Source: Candidatus Saccharibacteria bacterium CG_4_10_14_0_2_um_filter_52_9
GTDB taxonomy: Bacteria; Patescibacteriota; Saccharimonadia; Saccharimonadales; UBA4665
Direction: 5' to 3'
Length of the DNA: 34,773 nucleotides
NCBI GenBank assembly: GCA_002792275.1
Contig: PFOA01000041.1
Coordinates: 1-34,773, forward strand
Shown here: positions 16,892 through 22,866 of the stretch, one piece after another
Numbering within the stretch: the first letter of the stretch is position 1
Layout of the letters: every line of letters begins with the position of its first letter
Position numbers and translations under genes: made by a program
Notes under the pieces: generated by a model
Databases searched by the model: none
What the model saw: only the letters and a program-made list of their open reading frames with translations
What the model was told of the DNA's origin: nothing

Positions 16892-16909
16892 TTTAATGAT
16901 TTTTTAATG
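16892..16909 (+). promoter_or_regulatory. Tandem 7-bp direct repeat, candidate OmpR/PhoB-type operator
   Basis: TTTAATG at 16892-16898 and again at 16903-16909, separated by ATTT: an 11-base period. OmpR/PhoB regulators typically bind tandem repeats of this spacing. It lies just after the predicted transcription start of a gene for such a regulator, so binding there would repress its own operon. Confidence 0.45.
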
Positions 16910-16922
16910 TTGGTGCGTGATA

Positions 16923-17645
16923 ATGAGCGTTATGCAGTTACCGAAAGTCCTTTTAGTCGAAGATGACCGTCGCATCGCCACTGCCCTGGCGCAGGCGCTA
17001 CAGAGTAATTACAACGTAGACATGGCCGCCAGCGGCAAACTGGCCATCTACAAGTGTGACAACAACGATTACGACATTATTATGCTCGATCTCAATCTGC
17101 CCGACTTGTCGGGCTTTATTATTTGTCAGCAATTGCGCGAACGGGGCCTAACGGCCCCTATTTTAATTGTCAGCGGCGAGACCAAGGTACTCACCAAAAT
17201 CAATCTGCTGGACGCCGGTGCCAACGATTACCTGACCAAGCCCTTTAGTCTGGGCGAGCTAAAGGCTCGCCTGCGAGCATTGTTACGAGATACCAGCCGG
17301 CCATCCGTCCTGCTGGCCACCACCCGCCTGTGTGTCAGCGGCATTGTGCTGGATCGTACCAGCCGCAGTGTCATGCGCAACGGTGTTGAGATCAAGCTAC
17401 GGCGCAAGGAATTCGTCCTGCTGGAATGCCTGATGGAGCATGCCGGCAGTGTGGTAACCCGCGAGTCTCTACTGCGATCCGTCTGGCACACCACCGACAC
17501 CTACTGGACCAATACGGTTGATGTACACATAAAACATCTGCGCGACAAGCTCGACCGGCCGTTCGACCAAACCCTGATTCGTACCGTTCACGGTCTGGGC
17601 TACAAACTCGAAGCCCTCCAGCCGCTTATGGCGGTGGAGCTTTAG
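16923..17645 (+). CDS. OmpR/PhoB-family response regulator
   Basis: A 240-residue two-domain regulator. The receiver domain has the acidic pair in VLLVEDD, phospho-acceptor Asp56 in IIMLDLNLP, Ser84 in LIVSGE and Lys106 in YLTKPFSLGEL. The winged-helix DNA-binding domain covers about 130-235, with LRRKEFVLLECLMEHAG, TNTVDVHIKHLRDKL and the closing IRTVHGLGYKL. The frame opens at a GTG at 16917, but the ATG at 16923 is preferred; another ATG at 16932 is possible. The cognate kinase gene follows seven bases after the stop. Confidence 0.92.
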   Translation: MSVMQLPKVLLVEDDRRIATALAQALQSNYNVDMAASGKLAIYKCDNNDYDIIMLDLNLPDLSGFIICQQLRERGLTAPILIVSGETKVLTKINLLDAGANDYLTKPFSLGELKARLRALLRDTSRPSVLLATTRLCVSGIVLDRTSRSVMRNGVEIKLRRKEFVLLECLMEHAGSVVTRESLLRSVWHTTDTYWTNTVDVHIKHLRDKLDRPFDQTLIRTVHGLGYKLEALQPLMAVEL

Positions 17646-17652
17646 GCCTATC

Positions 17653-18360
17653 ATGGCGGCGCCGGCAATCAGTGGCGAAGCCGGACTTCAAGAATTGCAG
17701 CGTTTTGCCGAGCTCGGGCGGCTGAGCGCCAGCCTACTACATGAAATCAGCAATCCCCTGACGGCCGCCCTGTTACATCTCGATCAATTCAGCGATCAAA
17801 CTTCACCGGCTATCAAACAGGTTCGCCGTAATATTTATGCCTTGCGTCGTTACGTTGAAGCCGCCCGCCAACAGGTCAGGCAGGAAAGCCGGCTCTCGGC
17901 CTTTGCCATCACTCCTCAATTTGAGCAATTGAAACAGGTGGTGCGCCCACTGGCCCGCAAGGCCGCCGTACAACTGGTTTTCGAGACTATTCCTTCCTGC
18001 CGGCTGTACGGCGATCCGGTAAAGTTCCAGCAACTGCTGGCCAATCTGATTATTAACGCTATCGACGCCTACGAAGATGACCTCTGTAGCGGACTGGCGC
18101 GGCCGGTTCGTGTCAGAGTCAGCCGCACCCCTCACTACCTCACCATCAAAGTAATTGACTGGGGTAAGGGCATCACCGCCGACCAACTTAGCCAGCTGTT
18201 TAAGCCTTTTTACACCACCAAAACCCGGGCGGCTTACGGCCTGGGCATCGGTCTGACTATTGTGGAACGTTTTGTTACCGTAGACTTCGACGGCTCGATT
18301 ACCGTTACCAGTTCGCGGCGGCACGGCACCCAGTTTACGATCAGATTCCCGTTGCATTAA
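17653..18360 (+). CDS. Soluble histidine kinase without a sensor domain
   Basis: A 235-residue kinase with no membrane helix and almost no N-terminal input domain. The phospho-accepting His30 is in LLHEISNPLT only 30 residues from the start. The ATP-binding domain follows with the N box NLIINAIDAYED (131-142), G1 DWGKGI (169-174), F box FKPFYTTK (183-190) and G2 GLGIGL (196-201). All catalytic boxes look intact, unlike the broken kinase at 3090. It is paired with the OmpR-type regulator seven bases upstream. The signal must reach it through a partner protein or through the dimer helices themselves. Confidence 0.9.
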   Translation: MAAPAISGEAGLQELQRFAELGRLSASLLHEISNPLTAALLHLDQFSDQTSPAIKQVRRNIYALRRYVEAARQQVRQESRLSAFAITPQFEQLKQVVRPLARKAAVQLVFETIPSCRLYGDPVKFQQLLANLIINAIDAYEDDLCSGLARPVRVRVSRTPHYLTIKVIDWGKGITADQLSQLFKPFYTTKTRAAYGLGIGLTIVERFVTVDFDGSITVTSSRRHGTQFTIRFPLH

Positions 18361-18544
18361 TGTCGGCTGGTCGTATCTGATCATTACGCTTGTGAAAATA
18401 ATTACAGCCACTGTCGCTAACAGTGTTATAGTTGCCAAATAATCATGGCACCGCCAGGGGGAGTACAGTTTGACACAATACGTTACAAGTCAGAATAACC
18501 TTGAGGGGTAAACTCGTAACCTATTAATTGTCCTACCCCTGTCA
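18361..18544 (+). other. Intergenic leader with a possible promoter, 17-codon ORF and hairpin
   Basis: Between the kinase and the small exported-protein frame there is no standard gene. An extended -10 (TG-T-TATAGT, box at 18427-18432) would start RNA near 18439. An ATG at 18445 opens a 17-codon frame (MAPPGGVQFDTIRYKSE) ending at 18498. AGGGGTA at 18504-18510 pairs exactly with TACCCCT at 18534-18540, so the only ribosome-site-like sequence would be inside a hairpin. Each element is weak alone. Confidence 0.3.
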
Positions 18545-18829
18545 GTGATTACCGTTTTCTGTTTTGGTTTCGTGATGATGCATCCCTCGCCGAACCTCAA
18601 TAAAACCGCCGCCTCCAGCACTACACCTGTCATCCCCGAAACTACAGATCCACATTCTCAATTAACAGCCTTGCCAATGGCCGAGCAAGCTTCCCTCACA
18701 AAATTAGATGCTATTCCAGCCAGCAACCCGGCGTCAGCACAAAATCTTATGAATAATCTGTCGTTAAATAACGGCTCGATCGACTTGTTCTCTAGTAACA
18801 AAAAGCACAGCCTCGCGACCGCTAATTGA
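18545..18829 (+). CDS. Possible small exported Ser/Thr/Pro/Ala-rich protein
   Basis: From a GTG at 18545 the frame encodes 94 residues. A hydrophobic start is followed by a low-complexity part (KTAASSTTPVIPETTDPHSQ and similar) with no recognisable domain. The hydrophobic segment actually continues upstream in the same frame to about 18518 (NLLIVLPLS), before any standard start codon, so the true start is unclear: GTG 18545 with a short anchor, a rare codon, or a mutation of the original start. The stop TGA (18827-18829) sits in the loop of the terminator that ends this transcription unit, which favours a real transcript. Function unknown. Confidence 0.35.
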   Translation: MITVFCFGFVMMHPSPNLNKTAASSTTPVIPETTDPHSQLTALPMAEQASLTKLDAIPASNPASAQNLMNNLSLNNGSIDLFSSNKKHSLATAN

Positions 18830-18838
18830 GCGGTTTTT
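18818..18838 (+). terminator. Intrinsic terminator after the regulator-kinase-small gene unit
   Basis: ACCGCT and AGCGGT form a six-pair stem around AATTG, followed by five T residues on the plus strand. It overlaps the 3' end of the convergent trmD gene. Confidence 0.6.
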
Positions 18839-19475
18839 GTTTTTTAGCCCGCCAAGCCTGGATTTCGGCGTGGTGGCCGCTAAGCAAAACCCGGGGAACC
18901 TTGTGGCCACGAAAGTCCTCGGGCCGCGTATATTGGGGGAATTCAATAGTCTGATCATCGGCTTGGAATGATTCGATCTCGGTGGAGGTTTCGCCGCCCA
19001 GTACACCGGGCAGTAGGCGCACCACTGAATCAATCACTATCATGGCCGGCAATTCGCCGCCGGTTAACACATAGTTACCTATGCTGAAACTCTCGTCGAC
19101 CCATTCCGTGATCCGTTCGTCGTAGCCTTCGTAACGGGGACAGACAATAATCAGCCCCTGCTGGCCGGCGGCTAACCGCTTGGCGTCGGACTGCTTGTAG
19201 GTTTTGCCCCTTGGTGTTGGCAGTAAGACGCGGGCGTCGGGATCATTCTGCTTGGCCTGCTCGATAGCCGCTACCACCGGCTCGGGTTTGAGTAACATGC
19301 CGTCGCCGCCGCCATAAGGTGTGTCATCGACTTGCTTGCGCGGTCCGAGACCAAAGTCGCGCAGGTTGATAAACTCATAGCTTACGATCTCCCTATCCTG
19401 GGCTTTCCAGAGCATGCTATTGCCAAGCACGCCTTTGAACATCTCCGGAAATAGGGTAATAATCTGTAGCTTCAT
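18822..19475 (-). CDS. trmD: tRNA (guanine-37-N1)-methyltransferase
   Basis: It transfers methyl from SAM to G37 next to the anticodon, preventing frameshifts. The 217-residue frame starts MKLQIITLFPEMF, the normal TrmD beginning; an upstream extension to 19544 is discarded because the terminator and promoter lie there. Knot-fold motifs are seen: PYGGGDGMLLKPEP (54-67), VCPRYEGYDERI (111-122) and IGNYVLTGGELPAM (132-145). C-terminal QYTRPEDFRGHKVPRVLLSG is the usual tRNA-binding end. It has its own promoter and is leaderless, separate from the KH gene by a terminator, although gene order with rpsP and the KH gene is the classic one. Confidence 0.95.
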   Translation of the reverse strand: MKLQIITLFPEMFKGVLGNSMLWKAQDREIVSYEFINLRDFGLGPRKQVDDTPYGGGDGMLLKPEPVVAAIEQAKQNDPDARVLLPTPRGKTYKQSDAKRLAAGQQGLIIVCPRYEGYDERITEWVDESFSIGNYVLTGGELPAMIVIDSVVRLLPGVLGGETSTEIESFQADDQTIEFPQYTRPEDFRGHKVPRVLLSGHHAEIQAWRAKKQKPLN

Positions 19476-19481
19476 CGCTGT

Positions 19482-19490
19482 ATTGTACCA
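19482..19490 (-). promoter_or_regulatory. Extended -10 promoter of trmD, leaderless
   Basis: TG-G-TACAAT on the minus strand, six bases before the ATG at 19475. It begins where the T-tract of the upstream terminator ends. Confidence 0.6.
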
Positions 19491-19527
19491 AAAAACCAAA
19501 ACAACCCCCGGTGTGGAGGTTGTTTTG
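19491..19527 (-). terminator. Intrinsic terminator after the KH-protein gene
   Basis: On the minus strand CAAAACAACC (19527-19518) pairs perfectly with GGTTGTTTTG (19506-19497) around an 11-base loop, and a GTTTTTT tract follows. It separates the KH gene from trmD. The reverse strand also has a short T run, so it may act both ways. A second bulged hairpin lies upstream at 19534-19571 (AAAGCTC with GAGCTTT). Confidence 0.6.
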
Positions 19528-19616
19528 TCACATAAAGCTCCCATCTACTCTACGATGGCTCGCAGAGCTTTTGATTTTTGTTTTATCCGCCTAAGCGATA
19601 GCCGCTACTATAACGG

Positions 19617-20153
19617 TTAGATATCCAGGTCGTCAAGATCTGCCAGTTCGGCACGGGTTTGCGCCAGGCGATCGCTGGCCTGGTCTTCGTCGTGGGCTTC
19701 AGTCGGCGCGGTCGGTTCTTCGGGTTCGGGTTCTTCGGCAACCGGCTCGGGTTGCTCTTGGGCAACATTGTCGGGAGCCTCTTCACTGGCAACTTCGCTG
19801 GCCGGTTCTTCTGTAGAAACATCTTCCGTTGGGGCATCCGCCGGAGTATCGTCGCGTGGAGCCGGAGCGGCACCGTCATCACCGTTGTCGCGGCCGGGCG
19901 CACCAACACCATTGTCGATAATCTTTAGGTTATAACGAGCGTCGTTCTTGGTGCCCAGAGCGCGCAACAGAGTGCGTAGTGATTGAGCAGTGGCACCACG
20001 CTTGCCGATAACCCGACCAAGGTCTTCGGGATCAACAGTTAGCTCCAGTAAGACGCCCTTTTCATCTATTCGGCGGTCTATATGGACGGCGTCGGGTTTT
20101 CCAACCAGTGATTTTACTACGTATTCGATAAATTGCTGGTCGATCTCACTCAT
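19617..20153 (-). CDS. khpA: KhpA-like KH-domain RNA-binding protein with acidic tail
   Basis: Residues 1-85 are a single KH domain with the RNA-binding loop GKRG (50-53) inside GRVIGKRGATAQSLRTLLRA, matching the KhpA family that binds many RNAs and pairs with a Jag/KhpB partner. The remaining 93 residues are a disordered tail of Glu, Asp, Pro and Ala, absent from ordinary KhpA (about 75-80 aa). The tail is strongly negative and ends DLDDLDI. The gene has its own extended -10 promoter and GAGGAG eight or nine bases before the ATG. It lies between rpsP and trmD as in most bacteria. Confidence 0.88.
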   Translation of the reverse strand: MSEIDQQFIEYVVKSLVGKPDAVHIDRRIDEKGVLLELTVDPEDLGRVIGKRGATAQSLRTLLRALGTKNDARYNLKIIDNGVGAPGRDNGDDGAAPAPRDDTPADAPTEDVSTEEPASEVASEEAPDNVAQEQPEPVAEEPEPEEPTAPTEAHDEDQASDRLAQTRAELADLDDLDI

Positions 20154-20192
20154 GTGGCAGACTCCTCAGTTAGGTTTGGTTGTAGTAATACA

Positions 20193-20201
20193 ATTATAGC
20201 A
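20193..20201 (-). promoter_or_regulatory. Extended -10 promoter of the KH-protein gene
   Basis: TG-C-TATAAT on the minus strand. The start near 20186 gives a leader of about 33 bases with a GAGGAG ribosome site, so this gene is not leaderless. Confidence 0.6.
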
Positions 20202-20236
20202 GGAAGAATTGTGGTTGTTGTGAAATTTCTCGCCGC

Positions 20237-20677
20237 TTAAGCGGTTTTGGCTTCGTCTTCGGCCGCAGGTTCTTCGGGTGGAGTTTCCTCCTCAGCAGGA
20301 GTAGCTTCGGCCGGTACAGCCTCTTCTACGGGCGCGGCTTCCTCGGCCGGGACCTCCGGAGCTGGGGGCATGGTACTGCGGCGCTTGTCGGCGTTACGAA
20401 CAGTACGCTCTTTGTTGGCCGGCACCTCTACCCAATCAGGTAGTTTGACGCCTTCGGCTTTTAATAAACGGGTGACGCGGTTAGAGGGCTGTGAACCATG
20501 ATCCAGATAGAATTGAGCCTTTTCCTTATCAACAACTACGGCCTTGCTGTGCGGATCGTAACTACCGAGCTGGGCAACGATTTTACCGCTGGTAGGTGTG
20601 CGGCGCGAATCCTGCACTACCATACGGAACATGGCGTGGCCTTTGCGGCCGGTTCGTTGCATGCGGATAGCTAACAT
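20237..20677 (-). CDS. rpsP: 30S ribosomal protein S16 with acidic C-terminal extension
   Basis: MLAIRMQRTGRKGHAMFRMV is the diagnostic S16 start, followed by DSRRTPTSGKIVAQLGSYDP and the usual end near VPANKERT (about residue 92). S16 helps assemble the 5' domain of 16S rRNA. A further 50 residues form a Pro/Glu/Ala-rich acidic tail, while normal S16 is about 80-90 residues. The tail resembles that of the next gene's KH protein. Expression is from a near-consensus promoter at the end of rnc, with a leader of about 55 bases. Confidence 0.95.
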   Translation of the reverse strand: MLAIRMQRTGRKGHAMFRMVVQDSRRTPTSGKIVAQLGSYDPHSKAVVVDKEKAQFYLDHGSQPSNRVTRLLKAEGVKLPDWVEVPANKERTVRNADKRRSTMPPAPEVPAEEAAPVEEAVPAEATPAEEETPPEEPAAEDEAKTA

Positions 20678-20735
20678 ATATCTACGAAACTCTTTTCTTT
20701 CTCAAAACTTAACAATTAGTAAAGCAATTCCCTGT

Positions 20736-20764
20736 ATTTTACAGATAATCATCCCTGTTGTCAA
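20736..20764 (-). promoter_or_regulatory. Strong promoter of rpsP
   Basis: Minus strand TTGACA (20764-20759), a 17-base spacer and TAAAAT (20741-20736). The -35 box overlaps the rnc stop codon. It is the best -35/-10 pair in the window. Confidence 0.75.
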
Positions 20765-21477
20765 ACCCCGGGCTCTGCTTCGCCCTGTTGGTAGAAAGCC
20801 AGAGCCGCTTCGGCGGCTTTTTGTTGGGCGGCCTGCTTGCTGGGGCCTTCGCCCTGGCCGCGCAGGTTGTTGTTGACATAAACGCCGACGGTGAACAGTT
20901 TATCGTGGTCGGGGCCGTCTTCATTCATCACTTTGTACACCGGTGTGGCGGCTTCCTGGCTCTGAGCCAGTTCCTGCAAATTTGATTTGGCATCCATCCA
21001 GGAGCCGGTTGAGAGGATATCCTCAAAGGTGCTCAGAATGCTTTCGGTAATAAAAACTTTGGCGGCTTCGTAACCCTGGTCTATGTAGAGGGCGCCGACC
21101 ACGGCTTCAAAACTGTTTGCCAAAATCTGAACCCGGGCCCGCTCGGTTCCACGTTTTTCACCGCGGCTGAGGCGAAGTAACGGTTCAAAGCCGAACTTGG
21201 CAGCAGCGGCGCCGATGCTTTCGGTGCGTACCAGACTGCTGCGCCAGTTGGTTAACACGCCCTCTGGATCGTCATAAGTATTATATAGGTATTCGGTAAC
21301 TACGAGCTCGAGCACAGCGTCACCCAGGAACTCCAGGCGCTCGTTATGGGCTTTGACCGACTTTTTATGCTCGTTGAGGTAAGACCGGTGGGTGAAGGCC
21401 GTCAGCAACAAGTCCCAATCGTTAAAAGTGACGTGAAGCTTGTCTTTGGCAAAGGCCTGATAAGCGCTGGTGTCCAT
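20761..21477 (-). CDS. rnc: Ribonuclease III
   Basis: It cuts double-stranded RNA, including rRNA precursors. The nuclease domain carries the signature NERLEFLGDAVLEL (45-58) with its acidic residues and the second acidic cluster in LANSFEAVVGALYIDQG. The C-terminal third is a double-stranded-RNA-binding domain (from SNLQELAQ to KQAAQQKAAEAALAF). Length 238 aa is normal. The gene follows the NUDIX gene by three bases and ends in the -35 box of rpsP. Confidence 0.95.
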   Translation of the reverse strand: MDTSAYQAFAKDKLHVTFNDWDLLLTAFTHRSYLNEHKKSVKAHNERLEFLGDAVLELVVTEYLYNTYDDPEGVLTNWRSSLVRTESIGAAAAKFGFEPLLRLSRGEKRGTERARVQILANSFEAVVGALYIDQGYEAAKVFITESILSTFEDILSTGSWMDAKSNLQELAQSQEAATPVYKVMNEDGPDHDKLFTVGVYVNNNLRGQGEGPSKQAAQQKAAEAALAFYQQGEAEPGV

Positions 21478-21480
21478 AGC

Positions 21481-21981
21481 CTACAGCTTACCTTCGCGGA
21501 TCTTTTTCATGCTAACCAGAATGAGCTTGCCGATATCATCATAAGCAATCTTGTCTACAGCTTCGGCCGCCGGTAGCCATTTGATATCGTTCAGCCAATC
21601 TTCGGGATGGAGCTTGTCGGTGTCGCCCAAGCCTTCGACCAGGTAGATGTGCATGGTCATCAGCACCAGCGTGTGGTTGCGACGGTAGCGGAAGTTGACC
21701 TTGCCCAGCCAGCTGTTAACCTTCATCTCTTTGAGGCCGGTTTCTTCGCGGATTTCGCGCTCGGCGGTTTGCTTGGGTTCTTCGCCCGGCTCAACATGGC
21801 CTTTGGGAATAGTCCAGCGGTTTTTGGCATCCTGCATCAGCAGAATCTCGACGGCGTCAGTTTTGGTGTTGCGCCGAAAGACAATGCCTCCCGAGGTTGT
21901 CTCGCGCACCACCTCGTCGATCACCGGCCGACGCTTAAAGGCCAGTTTTTTGATACCTTGGATCGGTTTGGGTCGTTGCAT
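21481..21981 (-). CDS. NUDIX hydrolase
   Basis: A 166-residue protein with a full NUDIX box, GHVEPGEEPKQTAEREIREE followed by TGL (61-83), which binds Mg2+ and hydrolyses nucleoside diphosphates linked to another group. The flanking SGGIVFRRN and WTIPKGH are typical of the (di)nucleoside polyphosphate or MutT-like branch, but the substrate cannot be read from the sequence. The basic N-terminus (KKLAFKRRP) is unusual and could bind RNA. Within the rpmF-nusB-NUDIX-rnc operon an RNA-linked role such as 5'-end or nucleotide-pool cleaning is plausible, though only by position. Confidence 0.88.
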   Translation of the reverse strand: MQRPKPIQGIKKLAFKRRPVIDEVVRETTSGGIVFRRNTKTDAVEILLMQDAKNRWTIPKGHVEPGEEPKQTAEREIREETGLKEMKVNSWLGKVNFRYRRNHTLVLMTMHIYLVEGLGDTDKLHPEDWLNDIKWLPAAEAVDKIAYDDIGKLILVSMKKIREGKL

Positions 21982-21983
21982 GA

Positions 21984-22514
21984 TTATTTCTTCTTGGGTG
22001 ATTTAGCTACCTTGGTAGCGTCAGCTGTGGGTTTCTTGACTTTGGCGGCCGGTTTTTTGGCCTTGGCGGGCTTTGCTTCTTCGGGGTCGCCGTCGCGTTG
22101 GCGTAACAGAGTGCCGAGCACGCCGTTGACGAACTTGGAGGAATTATCGCCGCCGAAGGCTTTAGCCAGCTCAACGGCTTCGTTAATCACCACTTTGGGC
22201 GGCACATCGGCTTCGTTCTCCAGCTCGTACAGGCCGATCCTGAGCACCAGGCGATCCATGCGGGCGATCTGATCAATTGGCCATTCCGGCGCCACCGGTT
22301 GCAGTTTGGCGTCCAGGGCGGCTGATTGCTTGGTGACGCCCAGCACCAGCTTGTTCACAAACTCGACATCATCGAGCATGTTTTCGTAACGGACAATGTT
22401 GCGGTTCAAGACCTCCGACAGATTAAAGCCGACATCTTCCGAGTCCTGACGCATCTCTTGTTCGTAGAGCGTTTGGAGGGCGATGATGCGACCGAGGTGT
22501 CGATTGGAGGCCAT
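21984..22514 (-). CDS. nusB: Transcription antitermination factor NusB
   Basis: NusB binds boxA RNA with S10 and supports antitermination in rRNA operons. The helical fold is clear from HLGRIIALQTLYEQEM at the start, IDQIARMDRLVLRIGLYEL in the middle and PPKVVINEAVELAKAFGGDN then SKFVNGVLGTL at the end. After residue 140 a Lys/Ala/Pro-rich basic tail of about 35 residues ends in KKK, which ordinary NusB lacks; it may add RNA affinity. It lies 29 bases after rpmF and three before the NUDIX gene. Confidence 0.93.
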   Translation of the reverse strand: MASNRHLGRIIALQTLYEQEMRQDSEDVGFNLSEVLNRNIVRYENMLDDVEFVNKLVLGVTKQSAALDAKLQPVAPEWPIDQIARMDRLVLRIGLYELENEADVPPKVVINEAVELAKAFGGDNSSKFVNGVLGTLLRQRDGDPEEAKPAKAKKPAAKVKKPTADATKVAKSPKKK

Positions 22515-22543
22515 ATTGTTAAATTCCTAGGGGGAGCTGTGTC

Positions 22544-22687
22544 TTAGACGACTTTAGCAGATTCGCGCTTGGTGGTGCGGATTTTGACGGGTGACTTACC
22601 GTTGACCTTGCGGGCCAACTTGAGTACCAGGTGACTGCGGCGGGTGCCGGTCTTACGCGGGCTGGTTCGCTTTTTGGGTTTACCCAT
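22544..22687 (-). CDS. rpmF: 50S ribosomal protein L32, short zinc-less form
   Basis: A 47-residue basic protein starting MGKPKKRTSPRKTGTRRSHL, the L32 beginning (normally M-VPKKKTSKS-RR-RR-H). The C-terminal half lacks the four cysteines of zinc-binding L32 and reads KLARKVNGKSPVKIRTTKRE. It is preceded by AAGGAT and a strong promoter, as expected of a ribosomal gene, and heads the operon with nusB, the NUDIX gene and rnc. The assignment rests on the N-terminus, size and context. Confidence 0.8.
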   Translation of the reverse strand: MGKPKKRTSPRKTGTRRSHLVLKLARKVNGKSPVKIRTTKRESAKVV

Positions 22688-22727
22688 GCGGGACTATCCT
22701 TTAACTTTAGTTAACAATCTTAGGTCT

Positions 22728-22756
22728 ATTTTACCCAATTTTCCGCCTTTTCTCAA
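22728..22756 (-). promoter_or_regulatory. Strong promoter of the rpmF-nusB-NUDIX-rnc operon
   Basis: Minus strand TTGAGA (22756-22751), a 17-base spacer and TAAAAT (22733-22728). The predicted leader of about 34 bases holds AAAGGAT before the rpmF ATG. Confidence 0.7.
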
Positions 22757-22784
22757 GGGCGTGTACTGGATCACCACATTCCGA

Positions 22785-22838
22785 TTTGGAGCTTTTAGCT
22801 TTGTAACAAAAAAATGTTACAAAGCTAAAAGCTCCAAA
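22785..22838. repeat. Perfect 24-bp inverted repeat with A6 loop
   Basis: The arm 22785-22808 is the exact reverse complement of 22815-22838, with a six-base all-A loop between (all-T on the minus strand). The stem is AT-rich, unlike the surrounding genes. It stands between the leuS stop and the rpmF promoter, where a leuS terminator would be expected, but no T-tract follows it on the minus strand. Confidence 0.8.
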
Positions 22839-22866
22839 AAGAGACTAGCAAAGAGATCGACTAGAT

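Noticed and set aside
18470..18498. TTGACA at 18470 as a promoter for the small exported protein
   Set aside because: No acceptable -10 hexamer at 16-18 bases; the extended TATAGT upstream is better.
20233..20244. CCGCTTAAGCGG palindrome at the rpsP stop as an rpsP terminator
   Set aside because: The T-tract lies on the other strand; nothing suitable follows in the direction of rpsP transcription.
21607..22272. 221-residue plus-strand frame opposite the NUDIX and nusB genes
   Set aside because: A long antisense shadow of two well-recognised genes with no domain of its own.
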